From positions 1 through 64,000 of the forward strand of contig NZ_FMWR01000013.1 in assembly GCF_900103085.1 (NCBI RefSeq): 64,000 nucleotides of DNA, in the 5' to 3' direction. Shown here piece by piece: positions 30,299-39,222 of the stretch. A model generated the notes under the pieces. It was given only the letters and a program-made list of their open reading frames with translations, did not search any database and was not told the DNA's origin. How positions within the stretch are numbered: position 1 is the stretch's first letter; every line of letters begins with the position of its first letter. The position numbers were made by a program, and so were the translations under genes. Source of the DNA: Gilliamella mensalis. Lineage in GTDB: Bacteria; Pseudomonadota; Gammaproteobacteria; Enterobacterales; Orbaceae.

Positions 30299-31348
30299 AT
30301 GAAAACACTCATTATTGGTCCTTCATGGGTTGGCGATATGATGATGTCGCAAAGTCTGTATCGTACATTAAAACAACTTGATTCTAATAACCAAATTGAT
30401 GTTTTAGCACCTGCTTGGTGTCGAGCGCTGTTAAATAAAATGCCAGAAGTGAATCAAGCAATTGCAATGCCATTAGGGCATGGTGAGTTTGCTTTAGCAA
30501 AACGTCACGAAATAGGAAAATCACTACGTGATAGCCATTATGATCAAGCAATTGTTTTACCTAACTCATTTAAATCCGCATTAATCCCATTTTTTGCAAA
30601 AGTATCTAAACGCACAGGTTGGAAAGGCGAAATGCGTTATGGATTATTAAATGATATACGAAAACTTGATAAGCAGGCTTTTCCGCTAATGGTTGAACGC
30701 TATGTTGCACTTGCTTATCCTAAAGATCAAATTCACTCGGCATCGGACTTACCACAGCCTCTGTTATGGCCTAAACTCAATGTTGAACAAGATGAAATAA
30801 CGCAAGCACTTTCAACTTTTACAATTGCACAAGATAAACCATTAATTGGCTTTTGCCCAGGTGCTGAATTTGGCCCAGCAAAACGTTGGCCAGATTATCA
30901 TTACGCAGCTCTTGCCGATATGCTAGTTCAACAACATGCTAAAATTATTATTTTTGGTTCCGTAAAAGATCGCAACGTTGGTGAACAGATTATTGCAAAA
31001 ATGACACATGGCGATCAATGTATTAACTTAGCTGGACAAACCCAATTAGAACAAGCAGTGAGTTTAATTGCCGCTTGTAAAGCGATTGTTACTAATGATT
31101 CCGGATTAATGCATGTTGCTGCTGCATTAGATAGACCACTGGTGGCACTTTATGGACCAAGTAGCCCTGATTTCACACCACCATTATCAAATAAAGCCGA
31201 AGTTATTCGTCTAATTACTGGCTACCAACGTGTGCGCCAGGGGGATGCTGAACAGGGCTATCATCAAAGCTTAATTGATATTAAACCTGATAACGTATTT
31301 GAAACATTAATGAAACTCATTATGCGTTGTGAAAAGAGTAATGGATAA
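30299..31348 (+). CDS. waaF: ADP-heptose:LPS heptosyltransferase II
   Basis: This 349-residue GT-B glycosyltransferase of family 9 adds the second heptose to the LPS inner core on the cytoplasmic face. It starts KTLIIGPSWVGDMMMSQSLYR, as in E. coli WaaF (348). PGAEFGPAKRWPDYHYAAL and NDSGLMHVAAALDRPLVALYGPSSPDFTPP form the ADP-heptose binding half. Its stop TAA shares a base with the ATG of waaC, so the two are coupled. Confidence 0.97.
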   Translation: MKTLIIGPSWVGDMMMSQSLYRTLKQLDSNNQIDVLAPAWCRALLNKMPEVNQAIAMPLGHGEFALAKRHEIGKSLRDSHYDQAIVLPNSFKSALIPFFAKVSKRTGWKGEMRYGLLNDIRKLDKQAFPLMVERYVALAYPKDQIHSASDLPQPLLWPKLNVEQDEITQALSTFTIAQDKPLIGFCPGAEFGPAKRWPDYHYAALADMLVQQHAKIIIFGSVKDRNVGEQIIAKMTHGDQCINLAGQTQLEQAVSLIAACKAIVTNDSGLMHVAAALDRPLVALYGPSSPDFTPPLSNKAEVIRLITGYQRVRQGDAEQGYHQSLIDIKPDNVFETLMKLIMRCEKSNG

Positions 31349-32310
31349 TGCGTGTACTAGTTGTTAAAACATCATCCATGGGGGATGTACTTCATACTTT
31401 ACCAGCATTAACTGATGCTGCCAACAACTTAGCAAATATAACTTTTGATTGGGTAGTAGAAGAAAATTTTACCCAAATACCCAGTTGGCACTATGCAGTA
31501 AATAAAGTTATCCCCGTTGCAATAAGACGCTGGCGAAAAAGCTGGTTTTCCAAAACAACTCGCCAAGAACATCATGAGTTTATTCAGACCTTAAGACAAC
31601 AACAATATGATGTGATTATTGATGCGCAAGGACTTATTAAAAGTGCATTTCTTATTACTCGTAAGGCTCAAGGCATTAAGCACGGTTTGGATCGAAAAAG
31701 CATCAAAGAGCCCATTGCCAGTTGGTTTTATGATGTAAAACACAATGTACCCAAACAGATGCATGCCATTGAGCGCATTAGATTACTATTTGCGCAAAGC
31801 CTACAGTACAAGTTACCTAATTCAATGGGTGATTATGCCATTGCGCGTCACTTTTTATCTTCACTACCTAGTGATAATCAGCAGTATCTGATTTTTTTAC
31901 ACGCAACAACACGCGATGAAAAACATTGGAGTGAAGACGCTTGGCGAAAATTAATTAAATTAATTGAACCAACTGGATTAAAAATAAAATTACCTTGGGG
32001 AGCCCCACATGAACAAGCACGCGCAATTCGCCTAGCTCAAGGATTTAAACATGTCGAAGTACTCCCCAAATGTCCACTTTCTGACATAGCAACCATTATT
32101 GCTGGAGCAAAAGCGGTTGTTTCGGTTGATACAGGACTAAGTCACCTAACTGCTGCATTAGATCGTCCCAATATTACTTTATTTGGCAAAACTGATCCTA
32201 AACTAATCGGAGGATATGGAAAAAATCAATTCAGCATTATCTCAAATGAAAAAAGTATGCAAACCATTCAAGTCGAACAAGTTTATCAACAATTAGCTAA
32301 CTTTTTATAA
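31348..32310 (+). CDS. waaC: LPS heptosyltransferase I
   Basis: This 320-residue GT-B family 9 enzyme transfers the first heptose to Kdo2-lipid A. Typical segments are VVKTSSMGDVLHTLPALTDA at the start, IIDAQGLIKSAFL, HATTRDEKHWSEDAWRKL and SVDTGLSHLTAALDRPNITLFGKTDP. Length agrees with E. coli WaaC (319). It overlaps waaF by one base. No waaL or other core glycosyltransferase follows, so outer-core or O-antigen genes must lie elsewhere, if present. Confidence 0.97.
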   Translation: MRVLVVKTSSMGDVLHTLPALTDAANNLANITFDWVVEENFTQIPSWHYAVNKVIPVAIRRWRKSWFSKTTRQEHHEFIQTLRQQQYDVIIDAQGLIKSAFLITRKAQGIKHGLDRKSIKEPIASWFYDVKHNVPKQMHAIERIRLLFAQSLQYKLPNSMGDYAIARHFLSSLPSDNQQYLIFLHATTRDEKHWSEDAWRKLIKLIEPTGLKIKLPWGAPHEQARAIRLAQGFKHVEVLPKCPLSDIATIIAGAKAVVSVDTGLSHLTAALDRPNITLFGKTDPKLIGGYGKNQFSIISNEKSMQTIQVEQVYQQLANFL

Positions 32311-32333
32311 ATTAATCAAAAGGAAAGTATGCA

Positions 32334-32534
32334 ATGAATAAATATAGCGAACTTATTTGCGAAAAATACGCACAAATTGGCAGTAATGATCTGGGTTATA
32401 TTGAAGATGCCTTAGGGGCTGTCATGCAAGTGTTGGACGATATTGTTCGTAACGAACACGTACCACAAGAACTAAAAGATAAAGCTGCTTATGCAGCAGC
32501 TAATTTATTGATCAGCGATTTTGATGTTAAATAG
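32334..32534 (+). CDS. yaeP: UPF0253 family protein YaeP
   Basis: This 66-residue protein matches E. coli YaeP (66) along its whole length: KYSELICEKYAQIGSNDLGY, then a DALGAVMQVLDDI stretch and the almost invariant DKAAYAAANLLISDF ending. The function is unknown. An AAAGGAAAG ribosome site is present. It follows waaC by 23 bases and overlaps the convergent cusS end by 8 bases. In E. coli it lies near rof and tilS, so the context differs here. Confidence 0.9.
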   Translation: MNKYSELICEKYAQIGSNDLGYIEDALGAVMQVLDDIVRNEHVPQELKDKAAYAAANLLISDFDVK

Positions 32535-33939
32535 CCGTTGGTAAATTAATAATAAATCTCGTAGATTGCTCATCGGATTGAGCATAAATTGAGCCTTTAT
32601 GCGTTTCAACAATGGATTTTACGATCGCAAGCCCTATGCCTGTACCAGAACTATCATTACCATTACGGTGGCGTGATTCATCAACCCGATAAAACCGATC
32701 AAAAAGATGTGGTAAATGTTTACTATCAATTTTTTTACCCGGATTAGCAATAATGATCCTAATGCGTTTTTCACTAACTTGACTTAAAGTTATAGTGATA
32801 ATTTGGTTTTCTGGTGTATAACGAATCGCATTGGATAAAATATTACTAATTGCTCGCCCTAACATAATTTTATCCCCTTGAATATGGGAACAGTTACCTT
32901 CAAGGTTAAAGATGATATTTTTCTCATCAGTAAGTGGTTCAAAATACTCACACATCATTGTGATCATATTATGTAAATCAATATCAATTAAATTGGGTAC
33001 CAATTGACGATTATCTGCTTGCGCTAAAAATAGCATGTCAGAAATCATCTGCGACATTTTTTCGTATTCCTCTAAATTAGAATATAAAATCTCGCGATAC
33101 TCATTTGTCGATCGAGCATTACTCAGCACAATTTGCGTTTGTGTTGTCAGATTAGTAATGGGGGTTCGCATTTCATGAGCAATATCGGCAGTAAAATTAC
33201 GTTGACGTTGAAACACATCTTCCATTCGATTAAGCATATCATTAAATGCTTTCACTAAGCTGACGTATTTAATAGGCACTAAAGAAGTAGGAATTCGGTA
33301 ATTCAAACTTTTAAGATTAATTTTCTCGATCTTTTTAATCAATCGATTAATTGGTTTTTGGGTAAAATAGATACTAATAAAAGAGCCAATTAATGCCAAA
33401 ATACAAGCAATACCAATGAGTAATCCTAAACCATCGTGTAGTCGCTGAATAAATTCAAGATATAAATCACGCCCAACAGCAGCTATGGTAGTATATTGTT
33501 TTCCATTTTCAATAACTACGCGTGATACCGCAACTCGATACGACGCTTTATCTTGATTCCAAATATCAGTGTTATGATTTTTAATCATAGTTTCAAAATC
33601 AATCTGAGTTTTAGCAACTGCTAAATTTGGTCCACGAGTTCGATAGACAATTTTACCTGCATCATCGATGATATAAATAAATAAACGATGGTGCCCAGTT
33701 AAAATTAATAACAAATTTTGAATAAATTCGTCACGATTATCGTCTGGAGAATAATAGACAAGTTCACGTTCAATAGAGTCAATAACCGAATTCAGTTCAG
33801 ACACATTTTGTTGAATTGAGAATTTTTCAAAAGAACGTTCAATTAAAAAACTGAAACAGTAAAGCAAGCCGCAGGTTAATAAACAAACAATAAGAGGCAA
33901 ACGAAACGAGATTAATTTATTCGGCTTCATCCAAGACAT
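32527..33939 (-). CDS. cusS: Heavy-metal-type sensor histidine kinase, CusS-like
   Basis: This 470-residue inner-membrane kinase has a first membrane segment at about 11-31, a periplasmic sensor (about 32-165), a second segment near 170-190 and a HAMP linker. The dimerisation box is [13 protein letters not shown], followed by N box [29 protein letters not shown] and the ATP lid. It resembles E. coli CusS in the catalytic half, but the sensor lacks the Met/His-rich metal-binding stretch (MMMPGHGHGH) of E. coli CusS. The signal may therefore differ. It overlaps cusR by 23 bases; an alternative ATG lies 3 codons in. Confidence 0.8.
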   Translation of the reverse strand: MSWMKPNKLISFRLPLIVCLLTCGLLYCFSFLIERSFEKFSIQQNVSELNSVIDSIERELVYYSPDDNRDEFIQNLLLILTGHHRLFIYIIDDAGKIVYRTRGPNLAVAKTQIDFETMIKNHNTDIWNQDKASYRVAVSRVVIENGKQYTTIAAVGRDLYLEFIQRLHDGLGLLIGIACILALIGSFISIYFTQKPINRLIKKIEKINLKSLNYRIPTSLVPIKYVSLVKAFNDMLNRMEDVFQRQRNFTADIAHEMRTPITNLTTQTQIVLSNARSTNEYREILYSNLEEYEKMSQMISDMLFLAQADNRQLVPNLIDIDLHNMITMMCEYFEPLTDEKNIIFNLEGNCSHIQGDKIMLGRAISNILSNAIRYTPENQIITITLSQVSEKRIRIIIANPGKKIDSKHLPHLFDRFYRVDESRHRNGNDSSGTGIGLAIVKSIVETHKGSIYAQSDEQSTRFIINLPTAI

Positions 33940-34603
33940 CTAATTTATATCCCATTCCGCGTACTGTGTGAATTAATTTTGGTTCAAAACCGGCATCTAT
34001 TTTATTACGTAATCGTCGAATGGCAACATCAATCACATTAGTATCACTATCAAAATTCATATCCCAAACTTGAGAAGCAATTAACGAACGAGGTAATACT
34101 TCACCAGGATAACGTAAAAAATACTCTAATAATAAAAACTCTTTATTGGTTAAATCTATACGCTTATCCCCACGTATCACCATCCGTTTAGGTAAATCCA
34201 TCACCAGATCAGCAATGCTCAATTGTGAATTATTGACCTGAGGAACGTTACGTCGAAGCATAGATTTAACTCGCGCTAACAATTCAGCAAACGAAAAAGG
34301 TTTTACTAGATAATCATCTGCACCTAAGTTAAGACCTTTTACTTTATCTTCTACACTACCCATTGCAGTAAGTAACATAATTTGGGTATCTTTACCTGCT
34401 TCACGAAGCGACTGAACAATTTTCCAACCAACAATATCTGGCAACATGACATCTAAAATGATTAAATCATAATCTTCAGTCATGGCTCGATGATAACCAT
34501 CAAGACCATTGTTTGTTAGATCAACAACAAATCCAGATTCAACTAGCCCTTGGCGTAAATACTCACCTGTTTTTTGCTCATCTTCAACTACTAACAATTT
34601 CAT
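33917..34603 (-). CDS. cusR: OmpR-family response regulator, CusR-like
   Basis: This 228-residue regulator has a receiver domain with the phosphoacceptor D51 in [12 protein letters not shown] and K in [15 protein letters not shown], plus a winged-helix DNA-binding domain. [20 protein letters not shown] and [15 protein letters not shown] are close to E. coli CusR. Copper regulators of this type activate efflux genes. No cusCFBA, copA or other metal gene lies in the window, so the pair is an orphan here. Upstream is a palindromic site and a divergent candidate sRNA. Confidence 0.85.
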   Translation of the reverse strand: MKLLVVEDEQKTGEYLRQGLVESGFVVDLTNNGLDGYHRAMTEDYDLIILDVMLPDIVGWKIVQSLREAGKDTQIMLLTAMGSVEDKVKGLNLGADDYLVKPFSFAELLARVKSMLRRNVPQVNNSQLSIADLVMDLPKRMVIRGDKRIDLTNKEFLLLEYFLRYPGEVLPRSLIASQVWDMNFDSDTNVIDVAIRRLRNKIDAGFEPKLIHTVRGMGYKLDVLDEAE

Positions 34604-34694
34604 ATTTAATACTTCCTTTGCTATTTGTTTGGTTGTCGAAATTGCATAATACCTCTATAGAATAAGTGATGGACAGCAAACCAATCATGATACC

Positions 34695-34727
34695 TTGATG
34701 ACCATTTTGTAATGTTAATGTCATCAA
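34695..34727. promoter_or_regulatory. Spaced inverted repeat, candidate regulator site upstream of cusR
   Basis: TTGATGAC (34695-34702) and GTCATCAA (34720-34727) form a perfect inverted pair 17 bases apart, about 100 bases from cusR. The right half overlaps where the -35 of the divergent candidate sRNA would be. OmpR-type regulators often bind such half-sites, so control by CusR is possible but untested. Confidence 0.4.
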
Positions 34728-34758
34728 TAAGTTGGTTTTTATTTGCTATAGTAGCTAC

Positions 34759-34860
34759 ACAATGATTCATGAAGCTAGACATTATTGTTTCATTGTTTTA
34801 TTTCCTTTCATCCATTCCTTGCAATTTAATGCAACCCTAGTTATCTAGGGTTTTTTTTAT
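34759..34860 (+). ncRNA. Candidate small RNA divergent from cusR
   Basis: An extended -10 box TGCTATAGT (34744-34752) is followed about 100 bases later by a strong terminator, so a transcript of about 100 nt is predicted. The body is U/C-rich (TTTATTTCCTTTCATCC). It contains a small stem TTGCA/TGCAA and ends in the terminator stem with T8, the layout of Hfq-dependent sRNAs. No known sRNA family was recognised. A 28-codon frame (34762-34848) also fits inside but lacks a ribosome site. Confidence 0.45.
34833..34860 (+). terminator. Rho-independent terminator of the candidate sRNA
   Basis: AACCCTAG-ttat-CTAGGGTT is a perfect 8-bp stem followed by a T run. No + strand coding gene lies upstream within 2 kb except yaeP, which ends beyond the convergent cusSR genes. 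Confidence 0.85.
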
Positions 34861-34964
34861 TATAAATCTATATAAGTTTACATATATATTTGAAACAATA
34901 AGTTGTTAGATATAAATATGAATATATTTTAGCAAAAATATCCTATATTGAATATCATATCCTA

Positions 34965-36086
34965 TTACTTTTTATACAATACAACACCCGTTTCGATATG
35001 TTCGGTATAAGGAAATTGATCAAACATAGCAAAATGTTGGATTGAATGAGTCTTAGTCAGCAGCTGCAAATTGTCGCGCAGTGTATAAGGATTACATGAA
35101 ATATAAATAATGGTTTTATAGGATTTTAATATATCAATAGTATTTAAATCCAATCCCCCACGTGGTGGATCAACAAGTACCGTATCACACTGATAATCAT
35201 CCAAATTAATTCCTTTTAGACGATTAAACTCGCGTTCTTTTTTTATTGCGCAGGTAAATTCTTCGGCCGATAACCGTATAATAATAAGATTATCAACGCT
35301 ATTAACAGCAATATTATGCTGAGCTGAATAAACCGATGCTTTGGCTATTTCAGTTGCCAATACTTTGCGGAAGTTTTGTGCCAGTGCGATTGAAAAGTTA
35401 CCATTGCCACAGTAAAACTCAAGTAAATCGCCTGACGAGTTCTTCGTGACTGAGACAGCCCACTGTAGCATTTTAATATTTACCTCAGCATTAGGTTGGG
35501 TAAAACTGTTTTCGACTTGACGATAAATAAACGTCTTATCCATTACTGGCAAAACTTCATCAACATAATCAACATCAATTGCAATTTTTTGATTACTAGC
35601 GCGCCCTATAATATTGGCAACTATGCCCTGCTCAGCTAATTGCAATTTTAATTTTTTTGCTTCAATGATCCATTCTTCACTTAATTTTTTGTGATACAAA
35701 AGCGTAATTAATAACTGACCACTTAACGTCGAAAAATAATCGATTTGAAACAATAAATGACGAAGTAACTGATTATGTCGTAACAAAGGCAAAATAGCTT
35801 GCATAGCTTGATTAATGCGTTTAGTTGCGATAGGAAATTCATCAATCCGTATCCGCTTTTTTGACTGTTTATCATACATAATATGATAAAGGTCTTCACC
35901 ATCATGCCAGATTCTAAACTCAACACGCATACGATAATGGCTAATAGGCGATGAATATACTGCTAATTCGGGAAGTGTAAAGTCTGATAATATTGCTTTT
36001 AAATTATCTACTTTTTTTGCTAATTGTTGATTATAGTTATCATTCGAAAAATATTCAGTCATAGTCATTATCTGATGGTTATTCAA
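34965..36086 (-). CDS. trmA: tRNA (uracil-5-)-methyltransferase
   Basis: This 373-residue SAM enzyme makes ribothymidine at position 54 of tRNAs (E. coli TrmA 366). The SAM motif is [27 protein letters not shown] follows, and the nucleophile Cys is in [12 protein letters not shown]. The C-terminal Glu base lies in [11 protein letters not shown]. No TRAM domain or Fe-S cluster Cys set, which separates TrmA from RlmD and RlmC. Transcribed alone. The 350 bases downstream contain the sRNA candidate and AT-rich sequence only. Confidence 0.96.
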   Translation of the reverse strand: MNNHQIMTMTEYFSNDNYNQQLAKKVDNLKAILSDFTLPELAVYSSPISHYRMRVEFRIWHDGEDLYHIMYDKQSKKRIRIDEFPIATKRINQAMQAILPLLRHNQLLRHLLFQIDYFSTLSGQLLITLLYHKKLSEEWIIEAKKLKLQLAEQGIVANIIGRASNQKIAIDVDYVDEVLPVMDKTFIYRQVENSFTQPNAEVNIKMLQWAVSVTKNSSGDLLEFYCGNGNFSIALAQNFRKVLATEIAKASVYSAQHNIAVNSVDNLIIIRLSAEEFTCAIKKEREFNRLKGINLDDYQCDTVLVDPPRGGLDLNTIDILKSYKTIIYISCNPYTLRDNLQLLTKTHSIQHFAMFDQFPYTEHIETGVVLYKK

Positions 36087-36433
36087 GAAGTATCATTCAA
36101 TATCGAATTGAAAATCAGCTATAAAAAGGCTCTCATTATACGAGTTTAGTAATTTAAGATCAGCTATATTACATAGAATTATTATGTGTATCATCAATTC
36201 GCAACTAATTTTATCACAAACAACCAATGATGATAAGTTTTGCTAAAATAAAGCATCTAGTTTTTTGGCATAAGGCATGCAAACTGCCTTGACATCATAA
36301 CAACTAATCTACAACTCAGTACCCTATACAGAACAAATAAAATACAATACGTTTTTATTTGCAGTTATTAAAGATTGTAGTTATAACGATTGTCGTTATA
36401 ATGTGTTTTATAATTTTAGATAAAAAGATAACT

Positions 36434-37744
36434 ATGACAGCACACACTTTTTCTGATTTAGAATTAGATGATATTTTAATTCACAATCTTCAAATTCAAA
36501 ATATAAATACCCCAACAGTAATTCAAGCACAAACCATTCCCGTTGCTTTAGATGGCAAAGATATTTTAGGTTCAGCACCAACAGGTACGGGTAAAACACT
36601 GGCTTTTTTAATCCCTGCCGTACAACACTTATTGGACTTCCCACGTCGTAAACCTGGTCCCCCACGCATTTTGATATTAACACCAACACGTGAGCTTGCT
36701 ATGCAAATTGCCGAACAAGCCAAATTATTAACAGAATCGACACATTTAAGCATTGCAACTATTACCGGCGGTGTTGCATATATGAATCACGCCGAAGTAT
36801 TTAGCAAAAATCAAGATATTGTTATTGCCACAACCGGACGTTTATTACAGTATATAAAAGAAGAGAATTTTGATTGTCGAGCGGTTGAAATGTTGATTTT
36901 AGATGAAGCGGATCGCATGCTAGACATGGGCTTTTCGCAAGATGTTGAAACCATATCAGCCGAAACTCGCTGGCGTAAGCAAACCTTATTATTCTCAGCT
37001 ACACTTGAAGGCGAAGGACTACATAATTTTGCCAGTCGAATTTTGAATGCACCAATCGAAATCAACGCCGACCCATCGCGTAAAGAACGCAAAAAGATCT
37101 TACAATTTTATTATCGTGCTGACGATCTAACTCATAAAGTAGCACTGCTTACTCACTTGTTAAAACAAGAAGAATTTAAAAAAACAATTGTATTTGTTCG
37201 TAAACGTGAACGTGTGCACGAATTAGTTAGTCTGCTGCATCAAGCTGGCATACATAGTTGCTACTTAGAAGGCGAAATGGTACAAGCAAAACGCAACGAA
37301 GCAATCAAAAGAATCAGTAATAATACAGTTAATGTATTGATTGCAACCGATGTTGCTGCGCGTGGAATTGATATTGATGATATCTCCCATGTTATTAACT
37401 TTGATGCCCCAAAAACCGCCGATGTTTACTTGCACCGCATTGGGCGCACAGCTCGCGCTGGGAAAAAAGGCACTGCAATAACACTAGTCGAAGCACATGA
37501 TAACGAATTACTGCAAAAAATTGAGCGTTACATTCAAGAACCGATCAAATTAAGAACAATTGACGAATTGCGTCCTAAAACGAAAGCGCCAAAACCAGCA
37601 ACTAAGAAAAAGCCTTCACAAAAGGCAAAATTAAAAAACGCCAACAAAAAAGAAGATATCAAAAAGAAAAAAGTAAAGCAACGCCATCGTGATACTAAAA
37701 ATAAAGGCAAACCGAAAAGATCAATTACTAATTCCAAACAATAG
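36434..37744 (+). CDS. srmB: ATP-dependent RNA helicase SrmB
   Basis: This 436-residue DEAD-box helicase acts in early 50S ribosome assembly. Motifs in order: TPTVIQAQTIP (Q motif), SAPTGTGKT, PTRELAMQI, DEADRMLDMGF, SAT, and HRIGRTARAG. The ITGGVAYMNHAEVF stretch is specific to SrmB. The C-terminal 60 residues are very Lys-rich and end with KKKVKQRHRDTKNKGK, as in E. coli. Start ATG 36434 matches the E. coli start (MTVTTFSELEL). An in-frame upstream ATG at 36359 would add a hydrophobic leader (LLKIVVITIVVIMCFIIL) absent from the family. Confidence 0.95.
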   Translation: MTAHTFSDLELDDILIHNLQIQNINTPTVIQAQTIPVALDGKDILGSAPTGTGKTLAFLIPAVQHLLDFPRRKPGPPRILILTPTRELAMQIAEQAKLLTESTHLSIATITGGVAYMNHAEVFSKNQDIVIATTGRLLQYIKEENFDCRAVEMLILDEADRMLDMGFSQDVETISAETRWRKQTLLFSATLEGEGLHNFASRILNAPIEINADPSRKERKKILQFYYRADDLTHKVALLTHLLKQEEFKKTIVFVRKRERVHELVSLLHQAGIHSCYLEGEMVQAKRNEAIKRISNNTVNVLIATDVAARGIDIDDISHVINFDAPKTADVYLHRIGRTARAGKKGTAITLVEAHDNELLQKIERYIQEPIKLRTIDELRPKTKAPKPATKKKPSQKAKLKNANKKEDIKKKKVKQRHRDTKNKGKPKRSITNSKQ

Positions 37745-37863
37745 TTAGGCATTTAATAGCTAAAACTTATGATATCGATTGTTCATAACAACTTGGACAA
37801 TAGGTTTTAATTGCTATAATGCTACGCAACGTGAATTGCACTTAACTAGAAAGGAGAAATACT

Positions 37864-38466
37864 ATGACATTAGTCACTCGCAAAGCACCAGATTTTACAT
37901 CAGCAGCGGTTTTAGGCACTGGTGAAATTGTTAACAATTTCAATTTATCACAACATATTAACGGTAAATATGCTGTGGTATTCTTTTGGCCAATGGATTT
38001 CACTTTTGTTTGCCCATCAGAAATTATCGCTTTTGATCACCGTTTAGAAGAGTTTAAAAAACGTGGCGTTGAAGTAATTGGTGTTTCAATGGACTCAGAA
38101 TACGTACATAATGCATGGCGTAATACCCCACAAGATAAAGGCGGTATTGGTGAAGTTAAGTTCCCAATTGTTGCCGATATCAAACATTCAATTATGCAAG
38201 CTTATGGTGTTGAGCATCCTGAAGCCGGTGTCGCACTACGTGCTTCATTCTTTATTGATAAATCAGGTATTGTACGCCACGAAACAATTAACGATTTACC
38301 AATTGGACGCAACATCGATGAGATGATTCGTATTGTTGATGCATTCCAGTTCCACGAAGAACATGGTGAAGTTTGCCCTGCACAATGGACAAAAGGTAAA
38401 AAAGGCATGAAAGCAAATCCAAACGGTGTTGCTAGTTTCTTAAAAGAGCATGCTAGCGAAATTTAA
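37864..38466 (+). CDS. ahpC: Typical 2-Cys peroxiredoxin (AhpC/Tsa family)
   Basis: This 200-residue thiol peroxidase reduces hydrogen peroxide, organic peroxides and peroxynitrite. The peroxidatic Cys is C50 in DFTFVCPSE and the resolving Cys is C171 in GEVCPAQW. The GG(I/L)G region (93-96) and a C-terminal extension beyond C171 make it a eukaryote-like, overoxidation-sensitive type, close to the Tsa-like AhpC of Vibrio rather than E. coli AhpC. No ahpF is adjacent, so the electron donor is probably thioredoxin. AAGGAG precedes the ATG. Single-gene unit with a terminator. Confidence 0.9.
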   Translation: MTLVTRKAPDFTSAAVLGTGEIVNNFNLSQHINGKYAVVFFWPMDFTFVCPSEIIAFDHRLEEFKKRGVEVIGVSMDSEYVHNAWRNTPQDKGGIGEVKFPIVADIKHSIMQAYGVEHPEAGVALRASFFIDKSGIVRHETINDLPIGRNIDEMIRIVDAFQFHEEHGEVCPAQWTKGKKGMKANPNGVASFLKEHASEI

Positions 38467-38508
38467 TTTTTTATTTATCCTTATCATATTATTTTACGCT
38501 TTGCGTTG

Positions 38509-38537
38509 CCGGAGTTTATCTCCGGTTTTTTATTTTA
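38509..38537. terminator. Terminator between ahpC and the SMR pair
   Basis: CCGGAG-tttat-CTCCGG is followed by TTTTTTATTTTA on the + strand, 42 bases past the ahpC stop. It also lies at the end of the convergent SMR operon. Confidence 0.85.
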
Positions 38538-38555
38538 AGCTTAGTTCTTAACAGT

Positions 38556-38876
38556 TCACAAAGTAACATGTAAACCAATAACACCAATAATAATAATGGT
38601 AAGTCCAAATAAACGTGAAAAGTTTTTAGGTTCATTAAATAACAACATACTTGCTAACACCGCCCCTGATGTGCCAAGACCCACCCAAACAGGATAGACA
38701 ATACTTAAGTCAAGATAATGGAGCGACAAATAAAAAAGTACAAAAGAAACAAAAAATCCTCCCCAATATAATACAAATCTAAATAGGCTTTTTTTCTCAG
38801 CATATAACTTAAGTCCAATCGCTCCAATTACTTCAAAAACTGATGCAATTAATATTAATAGCCATCCCATGATCAA
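38556..38876 (-). CDS. Paired SMR-family efflux subunit (YkkD-like)
   Basis: This protein of 106 residues has four hydrophobic helices and the membrane Glu at residue 15 (LIASVFEVIG). Helix 3 has SIVYPVWVGLGTSGAVLA instead of the usual GTAYAVW, as in one partner of heterodimeric SMR pairs such as YkkCD or EbrAB. AEKKSLFRFVLYWGGF makes the first loop basic, which would fix its orientation. It lies 22 bases behind its partner on the same strand. Pairs of this kind export guanidinium-like or quaternary cations. The substrate is not known here. Confidence 0.85.
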   Translation of the reverse strand: MIMGWLLILIASVFEVIGAIGLKLYAEKKSLFRFVLYWGGFFVSFVLFYLSLHYLDLSIVYPVWVGLGTSGAVLASMLLFNEPKNFSRLFGLTIIIIGVIGLHVTL

Positions 38877-38898
38877 AATTGTCCTTTATTATATAATA

Positions 38899-39222
38899 TC
38901 AACTGTCCGCACGTTTTAGCTGTACAACACCAATGATAATTATCACTACAAAAAAAAGTTGAATTAATTTAATCTCTTTATCAAAAAATAATATATCAAT
39001 CATTGTTGCGCCAACTGCACCAACACCCGAAAAGATGGCATAAACGGTTCCTGTGGGAATTGTCTTGCAAGCATTAGTCAAAAGCGTAAAATCAATAATA
39101 ATGAGTGACACAATAATAACCCATTGCCAAAGCTCGGTTGCGATACTAAATCCCAAAATCCAACACAATTCAAAAAAGCAAGTCAACACCACAAATGCCC
39201 ACTCTCTATTAACGCTAAACAT
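38899..39222 (-). CDS. Paired SMR-family efflux subunit (YkkC-like)
   Basis: This protein of 107 residues has four hydrophobic helices. Helix 1 carries E18 followed by CW (TCFFELCWILG), the E-x-x-W pattern of the Gdx/SugE branch. Helix 3 reads PTGTVYAIFSGVGAVGATM, as in YkkC. Its loops have a different charge balance from the downstream partner, as expected for an antiparallel heterodimer with fixed topologies. First gene of the pair. I looked for ykkC-type guanidine riboswitches in the leader (39223-39400) and saw none. Confidence 0.85.
   Translation of the reverse strand: MFSVNREWAFVVLTCFFELCWILGFSIATELWQWVIIVSLIIIDFTLLTNACKTIPTGTVYAIFSGVGAVGATMIDILFFDKEIKLIQLFFVVIIIIGVVQLKRADS

Noticed and set aside
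34762-34848. 28-codon frame inside the candidate sRNA
   Set aside because: No ribosome-binding site before the ATG, and its stop lies within the terminator stem; mentioned only as a possibility.
36359-36433. N-terminal hydrophobic extension of SrmB
   Set aside because: The upstream ATG adds a membrane-like leader unknown in this cytoplasmic family; the ATG at 36434 aligns with E. coli SrmB.
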